A stretch of 64,000 nucleotides of DNA, from the NCBI GenBank assembly GCA_017411805.1, contig JAFQPI010000001.1:1-64000 (forward strand), read 5' to 3'. Positions 44,532 to 52,187 of this stretch are shown here, in pieces. How positions within the stretch are numbered: the stretch's first letter is position 1; the number at the start of each line of letters is the position of its first letter. This DNA comes from Clostridia bacterium. Its GTDB lineage: Bacteria > Bacillota > Clostridia > Oscillospirales > CAG-272. The notes beneath the pieces were generated by a model, which was not told where the DNA came from, made no database searches, and saw only the letters and a list, made by a program, of their open reading frames with translations. The position numbers and the translations under genes are program-made.

Positions 44532-45083
44532 TTATACCTTATGTATTGAAATGGATCGGCTGTCGAGATCCTTTCTTTCGAAAACAGAGTTTTCGAAGAT
44601 CATGTATGAATGCTCGCTGTCGGCTTTGGGGATTGAGATCGATCCGGGGTTGACTACCCAAACACTGCCGACGTTTTCAAAGCAGGGAATATGCGTATGT
44701 CCGTGAAGAAGAATGTCGCCCGCCTTCAGCTTTGGCATATTATTCGAATTGTAATGGTGGCCGTGCGTGGCAAAAATTATGTTCGATCCGATGCCGGAAT
44801 CCGAAATAATTGCGTATTCTGCAAGAATCGGGAAATCAAGAACCATGTCGTCAACCTCGCCGTCGCAGTTGCCTCTGACGCATATGATCTCGGATGCGAG
44901 TGCGTTTAACATGGAAATTACCGATTTTGGATCGTATTCGCGCGGCAGATCGTTCCTCGGGCCGTGGTAGAGAATATCGCCGAGCAGCAATAATCTCTCT
45001 GCGCCTTCTCTTTTATATGCTTCTATAAGCTTTTTGCAATAATATGAAGATCCGTGAATATCGGATGCAATGAGCCATTTCAT
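44532..45083 (-). CDS. yfcE: YfcE/MJ0936-family metallophosphoesterase
   Basis: A 183-residue calcineurin-like phosphodiesterase. All metal motifs are present: SDIHG (8-12), LLGDILYHGPRN, VRGNCDGE, FATHGHHYN and LLHGHTHIP. YfcE relatives hydrolyse phosphodiesters in vitro; the natural substrate is unclear. It is first in the yfcE-radA-trmO operon, with a good promoter upstream. Confidence 0.92.
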   Translation of the reverse strand: MKWLIASDIHGSSYYCKKLIEAYKREGAERLLLLGDILYHGPRNDLPREYDPKSVISMLNALASEIICVRGNCDGEVDDMVLDFPILAEYAIISDSGIGSNIIFATHGHHYNSNNMPKLKAGDILLHGHTHIPCFENVGSVWVVNPGSISIPKADSEHSYMIFENSVFERKDLDSRSISIHKV

Positions 45084-45117
45084 CGAAATTTTCCTTTTGT
45101 TGTTATTCTTTCTTTTT

Positions 45118-45146
45118 ATTATACAATATTTTTATCTGTTTTTCAA
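45118..45146 (-). promoter_or_regulatory. Promoter of the yfcE-radA-trmO operon
   Basis: Minus strand TTGAAA (45146-45141), 17 bases, TATAAT (45123-45118). Confidence 0.78.
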
Positions 45147-45164
45147 GCAATAATTAAAAAAGGT

Positions 45165-45902
45165 TTATGATTCTTCAAGAAAAGATGAAAGAGAGTAGAA
45201 TATAACGAAAGAGAGTAAATGTCTGTAATCATCCCTGCAAAGCTTTTCGCATTCCTCGGGATTTGATAAAAATCCGCATTCAATCAGAATCGCCGGACAC
45301 TTTATCCTGTCAAGCAGATAAATGTTGGTGCCCGCCTCCTTTAGCTCTCTGTTATTTTGAGGTTGCAAAAGCTCTATCACATTATGCCTGAGTAAAGAAC
45401 CCGCGTCTTGGCTTAACCGGTGATTGGGAGAATAGTAGACGGTAAGTCCCGAGTATTTTTGTTGCGGAAAGGCATTCATATGTATACCTACGAAAATATC
45501 GGGATCAACTTCGTTCGCGATTTTTAGTCTGGCAGCGAGGTCAAGCACCTTTTTCCTGCCCTTGAAATCGACGTTGCGATCATAGAGTAAAACGTCTTCA
45601 ACTCTTGTGGGAATGACTTCGTATCCGCAAAAGCGAAGGATAACGCAAAGCGTATCTGAAATTATCAGATTCAGTTCCTTTTCTGTTATTCCGTTTATGC
45701 CGACGGTCCCGCTGTCCTCCCCGCCGTGACCGGGATCGAGTACAATGACCTTTTTATCGGTTTCATTGGCAGATACGGGGCTCGTTTTGCCTAAACCGAT
45801 AAAAATGTTTGACATCAGTACGCAATATACGATAAATATTAGTGCAAACGCCGCTGTAAATATAGTGTTCGCGAGTATTTGCCTTTTAAGTGAATAATTC
45901 AT
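45165..45902 (-). CDS. cwlD: N-acetylmuramoyl-L-alanine amidase, CwlD type
   Basis: A 245-residue amidase_3 protein. One N-terminal helix (about 12-34) anchors or exports it. VIVLDPGHGGEDSG, KELNLIISD, GIHMNAFPQQ and ILIECGFLSNPEE give the zinc ligands and catalytic Glu. Length and layout match CwlD, which removes stem peptides for muramic-delta-lactam formation in spore cortex. The start at 45902 is chosen for GGAGGTGG upstream. A possible sporulation promoter (GTCATATT, 45949-45942) lies before it, but the -10 match is poor. Confidence 0.85.
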   Translation of the reverse strand: MNYSLKRQILANTIFTAAFALIFIVYCVLMSNIFIGLGKTSPVSANETDKKVIVLDPGHGGEDSGTVGINGITEKELNLIISDTLCVILRFCGYEVIPTRVEDVLLYDRNVDFKGRKKVLDLAARLKIANEVDPDIFVGIHMNAFPQQKYSGLTVYYSPNHRLSQDAGSLLRHNVIELLQPQNNRELKEAGTNIYLLDRIKCPAILIECGFLSNPEECEKLCRDDYRHLLSFVIFYSLSSFLEES

Positions 45903-45952
45903 AATAACCACCTCCATACAGATTATTTCGGTGATCAAAATAATATGACAAT

Positions 45953-45989
45953 AAAAAACGTCAAGGCAACTTAAGCCTTGACGTTTTTT
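45953..45989 (-). terminator. Intrinsic terminator of acpP
   Basis: A 15-bp perfect stem (AAAAAACGTCAAGGC/GCCTTGACGTTTTTT) with a seven-base loop, 16 bases beyond the acpP stop. Confidence 0.9.
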
Positions 45990-46004
45990 AAACAAAGCAG
46001 ATTA

Positions 46005-46229
46005 TTATTTGAGAGTATTGAGAAACTCAACTACGTCGCCGACGGTTACGAATTTGTTTGCCTGATCTTCAGGAATCTCAATATCGAACTTTTCCTCGCA
46101 CTGGAACAGAAGCTCAGCAAGCTCGATGGAATTGATTGCAAGATCGCCGGAAAGCTCAGCATCGAGAGTGATCTTTTCCTCTTCGACCTGAAATTCGTCG
46201 ATAAGCAGTTCTTTGAACTTTTCAAACAT
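46005..46229 (-). CDS. acpP: Acyl carrier protein
   Basis: A 74-residue acidic protein with the four-helix ACP pattern. The phosphopantetheine Ser is Ser34 in DLAINSIELAELL; the common DSL triad reads NSI here, a variant seen in Clostridial ACPs. GGAGG lies ten bases before the ATG at 46229; the longer frame to 46277 has no ribosome site. It is monocistronic, away from fab genes, with a consensus promoter and its own terminator. It carries acyl chains for fatty-acid or other synthesis. Confidence 0.92.
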   Translation of the reverse strand: MFEKFKELLIDEFQVEEEKITLDAELSGDLAINSIELAELLFQCEEKFDIEIPEDQANKFVTVGDVVEFLNTLK

Positions 46230-46288
46230 AATGAATTTGCCTCCAAATAAGTATATGGGGAATCCCCTTTGACACAATTGCCGAAGAT

Positions 46289-46317
46289 ATTATACAATAT
46301 TTCAAACTGTTTGTCAA
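46289..46317 (-). promoter_or_regulatory. Promoter of acpP
   Basis: Minus strand TTGACA (46317-46312), 17 bases, TATAAT (46294-46289): perfect consensus. Confidence 0.85.
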
Positions 46318-46370
46318 TACAAAATTTGTAAATTATACTCGCTTTCAGCAAAATACAACAATTGTTGAGC

Positions 46371-47714
46371 TTATTTGTGATATCTGTATCGCTTGTTTGA
46401 AGCAGTACCGCGTATAACAGCTTTAATGATTATATACAACAAAGTAAAAGCTACCGCAAAAATTACAGAAGCAATGAAAATTCTGCTTTGAGAGATCTCC
46501 TTGATCCGCATAAGAGCGTATAGGACCTCGCTTTGAGCAACCGCGGTCTTTGTAACGAGATCAACCGTAGCAATCTCTCGTCCGTCGCTGTATGCAGTTA
46601 TCAATCCAACGTGAGCACCTTCGGCAACGGGAGCCTGCAAGGATTCGGAATTGAGGGTGTAGCTGTAGGTGATATCGCTGCCGAGAACCGTGCTCTTGGG
46701 TAGATACGCGCTGACGCTTTCGCTCGGAACTACCAGAACGTTGTCAACGTCCATCGACATTGTAACCGGAATTTCGCAGACGGTTGTACCCGAAGAAATA
46801 ACTTCGATATATCCCCATGCGTCATAAGCCCAACGGACAAGGTCATTAATGAGAGAATATGACATAAGAGTTCCGTCCTCGTCCGTGCCGGCACCCATAA
46901 CGATGCAAATGTAGGAAAGATCTCCGTTATCGGCAACGGTTGCTGCGCAATAACCGCTTTCAAGCGTGCTTCCCGCGGCAAGTCCGTGGCATAGAGAATT
47001 GAAATACTTAGGAGTATAGCCCGTTCCGACGAGATAATTTCTGTTTTCGAATGTGAAGTTCTTATCTCCGAGCTTTTCCGTAGTGTAGTCGCTTGCGGTT
47101 GTTATCTGCATAAGCAGGGCGTTTTCGGAAGCGGCACGGCAAAGCTTTGATATGTCGTTTACGGTCGTATACATTGAATTATGATGCATTCCCGTGGCGT
47201 TGGCATAATAGGTGTCTGCCATGCCAAGCTCGGACGCCTTTGCGTTCATCAAAGCTATAAAATTCGGGAGATTACCCGATATTACATGCGCCAGAACGTT
47301 GATGGATTTGTGGCATCCGCCGCAGAAAGCAAGATACAGCAGATCCTTGATAGAAAGATTATGCCCGGGCATAATATTGTAATGCTGGCCTGTTACGCCC
47401 TCAAGCATTCCTGCAGTAACTACAACGACCTCGTCGAGCCTGCCTCCGAGCGTTTCTGCTGATATCAGTCCGGCCATGATCTTAACGGTTGAAACGGGTT
47501 GGATCTTTTTGTCTGTATTTTGGCTTATCAAAACACGGTCGTTTTCGCTATTGTATAGATAAACCGCGTCAGCGGCGGAAAGAGGGATCTCATCAAGTGA
47601 TTTTGCCGACGAGGGGAATACTATCAGAGAAAAAGAAAAAATTACTGAAATTAATATCGCCGCGGAGAGTAGCAAAGCCGCCCCGCGGCGGAAGAATAAA
47701 TATTTTTGATTCAT
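46371..47714 (-). CDS. Divergent D-alanyl-D-alanine carboxypeptidase-like membrane protein
   Basis: A 447-residue PBP5-family protein with signal/anchor helix (about 11-35) and a C-terminal membrane helix (about 408-432) followed by a basic tail. SxxK is intact (STVK, 75-78) and SxN is intact (SIN, 137-139). The KTG box is AAG (246-248, in HGLAAGSTLESGYC), so the conserved Lys that contacts substrate is missing. It may be weakly active or a structural or sensor relative. It is 18 bases downstream of ribF and last in the ireB-ribF operon. The ribosome site is weak. Confidence 0.8.
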   Translation of the reverse strand: MNQKYLFFRRGAALLLSAAILISVIFSFSLIVFPSSAKSLDEIPLSAADAVYLYNSENDRVLISQNTDKKIQPVSTVKIMAGLISAETLGGRLDEVVVVTAGMLEGVTGQHYNIMPGHNLSIKDLLYLAFCGGCHKSINVLAHVISGNLPNFIALMNAKASELGMADTYYANATGMHHNSMYTTVNDISKLCRAASENALLMQITTASDYTTEKLGDKNFTFENRNYLVGTGYTPKYFNSLCHGLAAGSTLESGYCAATVADNGDLSYICIVMGAGTDEDGTLMSYSLINDLVRWAYDAWGYIEVISSGTTVCEIPVTMSMDVDNVLVVPSESVSAYLPKSTVLGSDITYSYTLNSESLQAPVAEGAHVGLITAYSDGREIATVDLVTKTAVAQSEVLYALMRIKEISQSRIFIASVIFAVAFTLLYIIIKAVIRGTASNKRYRYHK

Positions 47715-47732
47715 ATTACAACAAAAAGAATT

Positions 47733-48662
47733 CTATATATTTTTAGTATCAAAAAATCTTCGAGCGGCATTCGCGTCGGAGGTTATCTGGGCCTTAAGAT
47801 CATCAAGGGAACCGAAAACTATCTCTCCGCGCAAATACTTAAGGAACTCTACCTTAATCTTTTTTGGAGTGTCATCGAGATATTCGTCAAGAATATGAGT
47901 CTCAATGCGAACCCTTCCGCTTGAGTCAAGCGTTGGGGCAAGTCCGATGTCGGTTACGGAATTGAATACTCTTCCGTCATCAAGAGTCGTGCGGGTAACG
48001 TAAACGCCGAATGCGGGAACGGCCCTGAGCGGATCGGGAAATTGATTGAGAGTGGGGAAGCCGAGCTTGCGTCCGTCGTGTCTTCCTTCAGAGACAGGAG
48101 CTGCGATAGCATATTTTCTGCCAAGCATCGCGCTTGCTTGTTCGATTTCACCGTCGGCGATCGCCGCGCGTATCCTGCTGGAGCTTACGGGATAGTCTCC
48201 GTAATAGATCGGATCGAGCGTGATAACGCGATCTCTGAAATAGTCGCGAAGTAAAGCCGGAGTACCTGCGCGATTTTTTCCGAAGGCAAAATTAAAGCCG
48301 CAAACGACCCCGATCGCACCGCATTTCTTCATAAGAATTTCGGTGATGAAATCTCTTGCATCAAGACCGCGAAGCTCAGAAAAGCCGGCAACAAAAAGCG
48401 ATGAAATGCCTCTGGCTTCAAACAGGTCTTTGCGTTCTTCCGGGTCTCCGAGAACCTTGATATTGCTTCCGGGCGCAAAGCAGGCTGGCGGAATATCAAA
48501 GCAAAACACTGCGGGCTCGGCGTTCAGCTCGGAGGCGAGTGAAACAGCCGCGTCGATTACCGCTCTGTGTCCGATATGAAATCCGTCAAAGCTGCCAAGA
48601 GCAAGCACTCTGCCGGACGTGCCGGCGGTAACGTGCTCTTTTGATAGAAAAAAATGATTCAT
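47733..48662 (-). CDS. ribF: Bifunctional riboflavin kinase/FMN adenylyltransferase
   Basis: A 309-residue RibF. The N-terminal adenylyltransferase has GSFDGFHIGHRAVI, VCGFNFAFGKNRAGTP and VSSSRIR; the C-terminal riboflavin kinase domain has GRKLGFPTLN and VEFLKYLRGE. It makes FMN and FAD from riboflavin, which several flavoproteins in this window need. It lies five bases after ireB. Confidence 0.95.
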   Translation of the reverse strand: MNHFFLSKEHVTAGTSGRVLALGSFDGFHIGHRAVIDAAVSLASELNAEPAVFCFDIPPACFAPGSNIKVLGDPEERKDLFEARGISSLFVAGFSELRGLDARDFITEILMKKCGAIGVVCGFNFAFGKNRAGTPALLRDYFRDRVITLDPIYYGDYPVSSSRIRAAIADGEIEQASAMLGRKYAIAAPVSEGRHDGRKLGFPTLNQFPDPLRAVPAFGVYVTRTTLDDGRVFNSVTDIGLAPTLDSSGRVRIETHILDEYLDDTPKKIKVEFLKYLRGEIVFGSLDDLKAQITSDANAARRFFDTKNI

Positions 48663-48667
48663 AAAGC

Positions 48668-48952
48668 TTATTTCTTTACAATGTCTGAAAAATAGAATTT
48701 TGCGAGTGCGTCAAGAAGCTCATCTCTGTCGAGCCTCGAGATCAAGCCTCTGGCGTTTCTGTAGCTTGTGATGTAAGTAGGATCCTCGGAAAGAATATAA
48801 CCGACTATCTGGCTTATCGGATTGTAGCCCTTTTCTTCGAGTGCTTCATAAACGGCGAACAGGATCTCGCGTATCGTAGCATCTCTGTCGGACATTGAAG
48901 GGAATTTTCGTGTGCTATAATTTGTATCATGATGGGCGTTCTTGCTCAGCAT
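48668..48952 (-). CDS. ireB: IreB-family regulatory phosphoprotein
   Basis: A 94-residue UPF0297 protein. KFPSMSDRDATIREILFAVYEALEEKGYNPISQIVGYILSEDPTYITSYRNARGLI is near the family consensus, and the N-terminal Thr residues in HDTNYST lie where IreK kinase phosphorylates enterococcal IreB. The start at 48952 has AAGGAGG upstream. The usual ruvX partner is absent; ribF follows instead. Confidence 0.93.
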   Translation of the reverse strand: MLSKNAHHDTNYSTRKFPSMSDRDATIREILFAVYEALEEKGYNPISQIVGYILSEDPTYITSYRNARGLISRLDRDELLDALAKFYFSDIVKK

Positions 48953-48989
48953 ATCGGTTACCTCCTTTTGGATACAAATACTCATTTAT

Positions 48990-49018
48990 ATTATACCCCA
49001 AAAAATACCGAATTTCAA
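48990..49018 (-). promoter_or_regulatory. Promoter of the ireB-ribF operon
   Basis: Minus strand TTGAAA (49018-49013), 17 bases, TATAAT (48995-48990). Confidence 0.78.
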
Positions 49019-49122
49019 TACCTTTTAGCAATGAAAATCAAAAATAATTCATTTTTATTTAATTTATTTTATTGATGAGAAGGAAAATTATTTGTTATAA
49101 ATAAAAATAAATTAAAAAATAT

Positions 49123-49151
49123 TGACAGGACTAAAAAAATAAGTTATAATG
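49123..49151 (+). promoter_or_regulatory. Promoter of the TerB-BrxD-BrxHI operon
   Basis: TTGACA (49123-49128), 17 bases, TATAAT (49146-49151), preceded by an extremely A/T-rich tract (about 49040-49122) that could act as an UP element. AAAGGAG precedes the start at 49185. Confidence 0.82.
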
Positions 49152-49184
49152 ATATGATACCTGATCGGAAAGGAGAATGCTTTA

Positions 49185-50828
49185 ATGGATAAAAATAATA
49201 AAAACGATATAATTGACGATTTTTGGAATATAGATGCCCTCGTGCCCAAAAAGCGTTCTCCTGCGGTGTTTGACGATAAGCATACTGAAGCTGCCGAGAT
49301 AGAGGTCCCGATCCCCGGAGGAACGGAATCGTCCTATTTCGCAAAAAGCGAAAAAATACCGGAAAGCAGTGTGATCAAACGCTATATCCACCCCCATTCA
49401 GCAGAAAGCGAAAAGCAAAAAGCACCTGATGAGGAATATCATCCTGAAAATTCGCTTATACATTCCGTACGCCTTTATTCATGGAGCAGTGTTTATCCTT
49501 ATTACGAGCAGTTCAGGAAGGCTGCCATCTATTATTACGGAAAAACTTCTCCAAAGGTTGATGCAGAACCATATTTCTCATATATGCCTCAGTATTCTCA
49601 GCTGAACAACCGTCAGCTTGCGTATTATCTTTGGTTCAGAAGCGAAATCAGAGCGGAGCGTTATCCCTCGGTCGAATACAGTTATATTTTATTGCTCATT
49701 TATGAGATCATAAATCTTTCGGATAAGCTGCCTCGGGAGCGTTCTATAGACGTCCTTGAGGCAATCTGGCTCAATTACAGAGACGAATATCCTCGCCTGG
49801 ACGTTCAGCTTTCGGAATGGATATTCGATATGTGCTTGTTGAACAAGACACATCCTCCGCGCGATATTCTCGGGGTTGTCGGCAATGCGCTCCCTGCGAC
49901 GGCGGGACTTCGGGAGTTTTATGCGGACGCAGTCGGAGATTCGGAAGCCTTTGCATCGTTGCTTTTGCGGCATTGCTCGAATTATAACTATAAAAAGAGT
50001 AAATTTGCCGTCGGAGAAAACCGGCAGCTTTATAAAAAGCACATGCGCGGGGTTCTGTCGTACATTATTTCAAAATGTAACGACCCGTCGCATCCGTTTG
50101 AGCTTGCCGGTCTGAAGCTTCAGGACAGCCGTACGCAGCGCGATTCATATACGGGCGCACTCTGCAGTCCAAAGGTGAAGAAGCGCATAGAGATCGAATT
50201 CTGCTCGTTCTCGCATTCGCACGAATTGAGATTCATTGTTACCGATATTCTCAAATACGCGGAGAATCGGATCCGCGCCCACATAGGCGTAAAATCGCGC
50301 CTGTCGGTAAATCCTCTTCCAAGCGAAATCAAAGCACTTGCCGACGAATATTTTGGCAGAGAATTGCCGATAAAAACGCTTCATCCGAGTATCGAAAACG
50401 AGATACCGGAATATGAAAAACTGTATGAACCGACGTCGCACGGACTCTCCTTCGAGTCCGCCGCAAAGATCGAACAGCTTTCATGGGAGACTACGGGCAG
50501 ACTTGTCGAGGCTTTCGAGGATACCGAAGACCCCATTGTAATCGAAGAATCGATCCCCGAACCCATACCCGAAGAATCCGGATCTCTCTTCGACAGCCTC
50601 AGCACGGATGAGAAGAGCTTCATAATTGCCGCGCTTGACGGAGATATCTCCGCACAAGCCGCTATTGCCGCACGATCGGGATCACTGCCCGATATAATCG
50701 CAGACCGCATAAATACCCTCGCCGCCGATCTCATGGGCGATATACTGCTCGAGGACGTCGGAGGCGGATATGCCGTGATCGAGGATTACGAGGAAGAAAC
50801 GAGAGGAGCACTTAGCCATGACGGATAA
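49185..50828 (+). CDS. TerB-N/TerB-C domain protein
   Basis: A 547-residue soluble protein. A low-complexity charged N-terminus of about 85 residues precedes a TerB-N-like domain (about 88-300; WSSVYPYYEQFRKAA, PYFSYMPQYSQLNNRQLAYYLWFR, YSYILLLIYEIINL). The C-terminal half, including the acidic linker IPEPIPEESG and FDSLSTDEKSFIIAALDG, fits a TerB-C-like region. TerB-N/C proteins have been linked by comparative genomics to tellurium-resistance-related stress and phage-defence systems, often with AAA ATPases and helicases, as here. No catalytic motif is visible. It overlaps the ATPase gene by 11 bases. Confidence 0.75.
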   Translation: MDKNNKNDIIDDFWNIDALVPKKRSPAVFDDKHTEAAEIEVPIPGGTESSYFAKSEKIPESSVIKRYIHPHSAESEKQKAPDEEYHPENSLIHSVRLYSWSSVYPYYEQFRKAAIYYYGKTSPKVDAEPYFSYMPQYSQLNNRQLAYYLWFRSEIRAERYPSVEYSYILLLIYEIINLSDKLPRERSIDVLEAIWLNYRDEYPRLDVQLSEWIFDMCLLNKTHPPRDILGVVGNALPATAGLREFYADAVGDSEAFASLLLRHCSNYNYKKSKFAVGENRQLYKKHMRGVLSYIISKCNDPSHPFELAGLKLQDSRTQRDSYTGALCSPKVKKRIEIEFCSFSHSHELRFIVTDILKYAENRIRAHIGVKSRLSVNPLPSEIKALADEYFGRELPIKTLHPSIENEIPEYEKLYEPTSHGLSFESAAKIEQLSWETTGRLVEAFEDTEDPIVIEESIPEPIPEESGSLFDSLSTDEKSFIIAALDGDISAQAAIAARSGSLPDIIADRINTLAADLMGDILLEDVGGGYAVIEDYEEETRGALSHDG

Positions 50829-52176
50829 CAAAAATCAAAAGATACCGAAGAGAATACTTGCCTCGCTGATCGCATCTGTTTCCGCGGGCGTAGTACCGCG
50901 CTCGGGCGCACCCTACATCGCAATAGGCAGACACGATGAGATCGAAGCCCTCCTTTTCGATCTTGAGCTTATGAATGAGGGCGGCGGAAGCATGCGCTTT
51001 CTCGTCGGACGCTACGGAAGCGGTAAAAGCTTCTTGATGCAGCTTATCAGAGGCTATGCGATTGAACGCGATTTCTTGACGGCGGATTGCGACCTTTCTC
51101 CCGAACGTAGACTTTACGGAAGCGGCGGCGCAGGTGTCGCTACTTACCGTGAGCTTATGAAAAATCTTGCTTCCAAGGCGGCTCCCGACGGAGGTGCAAT
51201 GCCCAAGATCATTGCAAAATGGGTGTTCTCTCTTCAAGGGGAACTGATCTCGGATGGCATAACTCCCGATTCTCCCGTGTTTTCCGCAAAGCTTGACGCC
51301 AAGCTTTTTGAGAGCCTTCGGGAGATCGAATTCCTCGTCGGAGGATTTGATTTTTCGCGCGTTATCGGAGAATATTACAGGGCAACCCAGCGCGGTGACG
51401 ATATCCGCGCCGCCGCGTGTCTGCGTTGGCTCCGCGGTGAGTTTGCAACCAAGACCGAAGCGCGCCGCGAGCTCGGATTTGACGTCTCCGCAATCATCGG
51501 AGATAATAACTGGTATGATTTTCTCAAGCTATGGGCGGCTCTTTCTCGCTCAATGGGCTATCGCGGATTGCTCGTCTTCATCGACGAATGCGTGAATCTG
51601 TATAAGATCCCGCACCGTGTATCGCGTGAAAATAACTACGAAAAGATCCTTTCGATGTTTAATGACACATTACAGGGAAGAGCACCTTATCTCGGTCTCG
51701 TCCTCGGAGGCACGCCACAGTTCCTCGAGGATTCCCGACGCGGACTTTTCAGTTATGAGGCACTCCGCAGCCGCCTCTGCGACAGCCGGTTTGCATCGGA
51801 ACAGCATAAAAACTTCGTCGGTCCCGTTATCAGACTGACAAGACTTTCTGACGACGAGCTTCTTGCGCTTGTTGTGCGTATGACATCGCTTCACGGACAG
51901 AATTTCTCCTGGGAGCCCAGAATCACACGTGAGGAACAGGTGAAATTCGTACAGATCTGCCTCGATCGCGCGGGCGCGAATTTGATGATCACACCGCGTG
52001 AAATGCTCCGCGACTATATGACCCTGCTCAATATCCTTATGCAGAACCCGAACGTAGATTTCAATGCCGTCGTTGGCTCTGCGGTTACTCTCAAAACTGA
52101 TGCTGACGAAGCGCCTGCTCCTAAGGAACAGGAATCCACCCGATCAAAATTCGATCCCGCAGACATTGATTTTTAA
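50818..52176 (+). CDS. brxD: BrxD-like ATP-binding protein (DUF2791)
   Basis: A 452-residue P-loop ATPase. IPKRILASLIASVSAGVVPRSGAPYIAIGR at the start, Walker A GRYGSGKS (64-71), Walker B LLVFIDE (251-257), then LVLGGTPQFLED and RLTRLSDDELLALVVRM match the BREX-associated BrxD/DUF2791 family. BrxD is part of type-2 BREX. Here the methyltransferase PglX, PglZ, PglW and PglY are absent. The start codon lies inside the TerB gene and GAGGAG precedes it by nine bases. The C-terminal tail is acidic and the helicase gene follows at 12 bases. Confidence 0.8.
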   Translation: MTDNKNQKIPKRILASLIASVSAGVVPRSGAPYIAIGRHDEIEALLFDLELMNEGGGSMRFLVGRYGSGKSFLMQLIRGYAIERDFLTADCDLSPERRLYGSGGAGVATYRELMKNLASKAAPDGGAMPKIIAKWVFSLQGELISDGITPDSPVFSAKLDAKLFESLREIEFLVGGFDFSRVIGEYYRATQRGDDIRAAACLRWLRGEFATKTEARRELGFDVSAIIGDNNWYDFLKLWAALSRSMGYRGLLVFIDECVNLYKIPHRVSRENNYEKILSMFNDTLQGRAPYLGLVLGGTPQFLEDSRRGLFSYEALRSRLCDSRFASEQHKNFVGPVIRLTRLSDDELLALVVRMTSLHGQNFSWEPRITREEQVKFVQICLDRAGANLMITPREMLRDYMTLLNILMQNPNVDFNAVVGSAVTLKTDADEAPAPKEQESTRSKFDPADIDF

Positions 52177-52187
52177 GGGGGGGCAGC

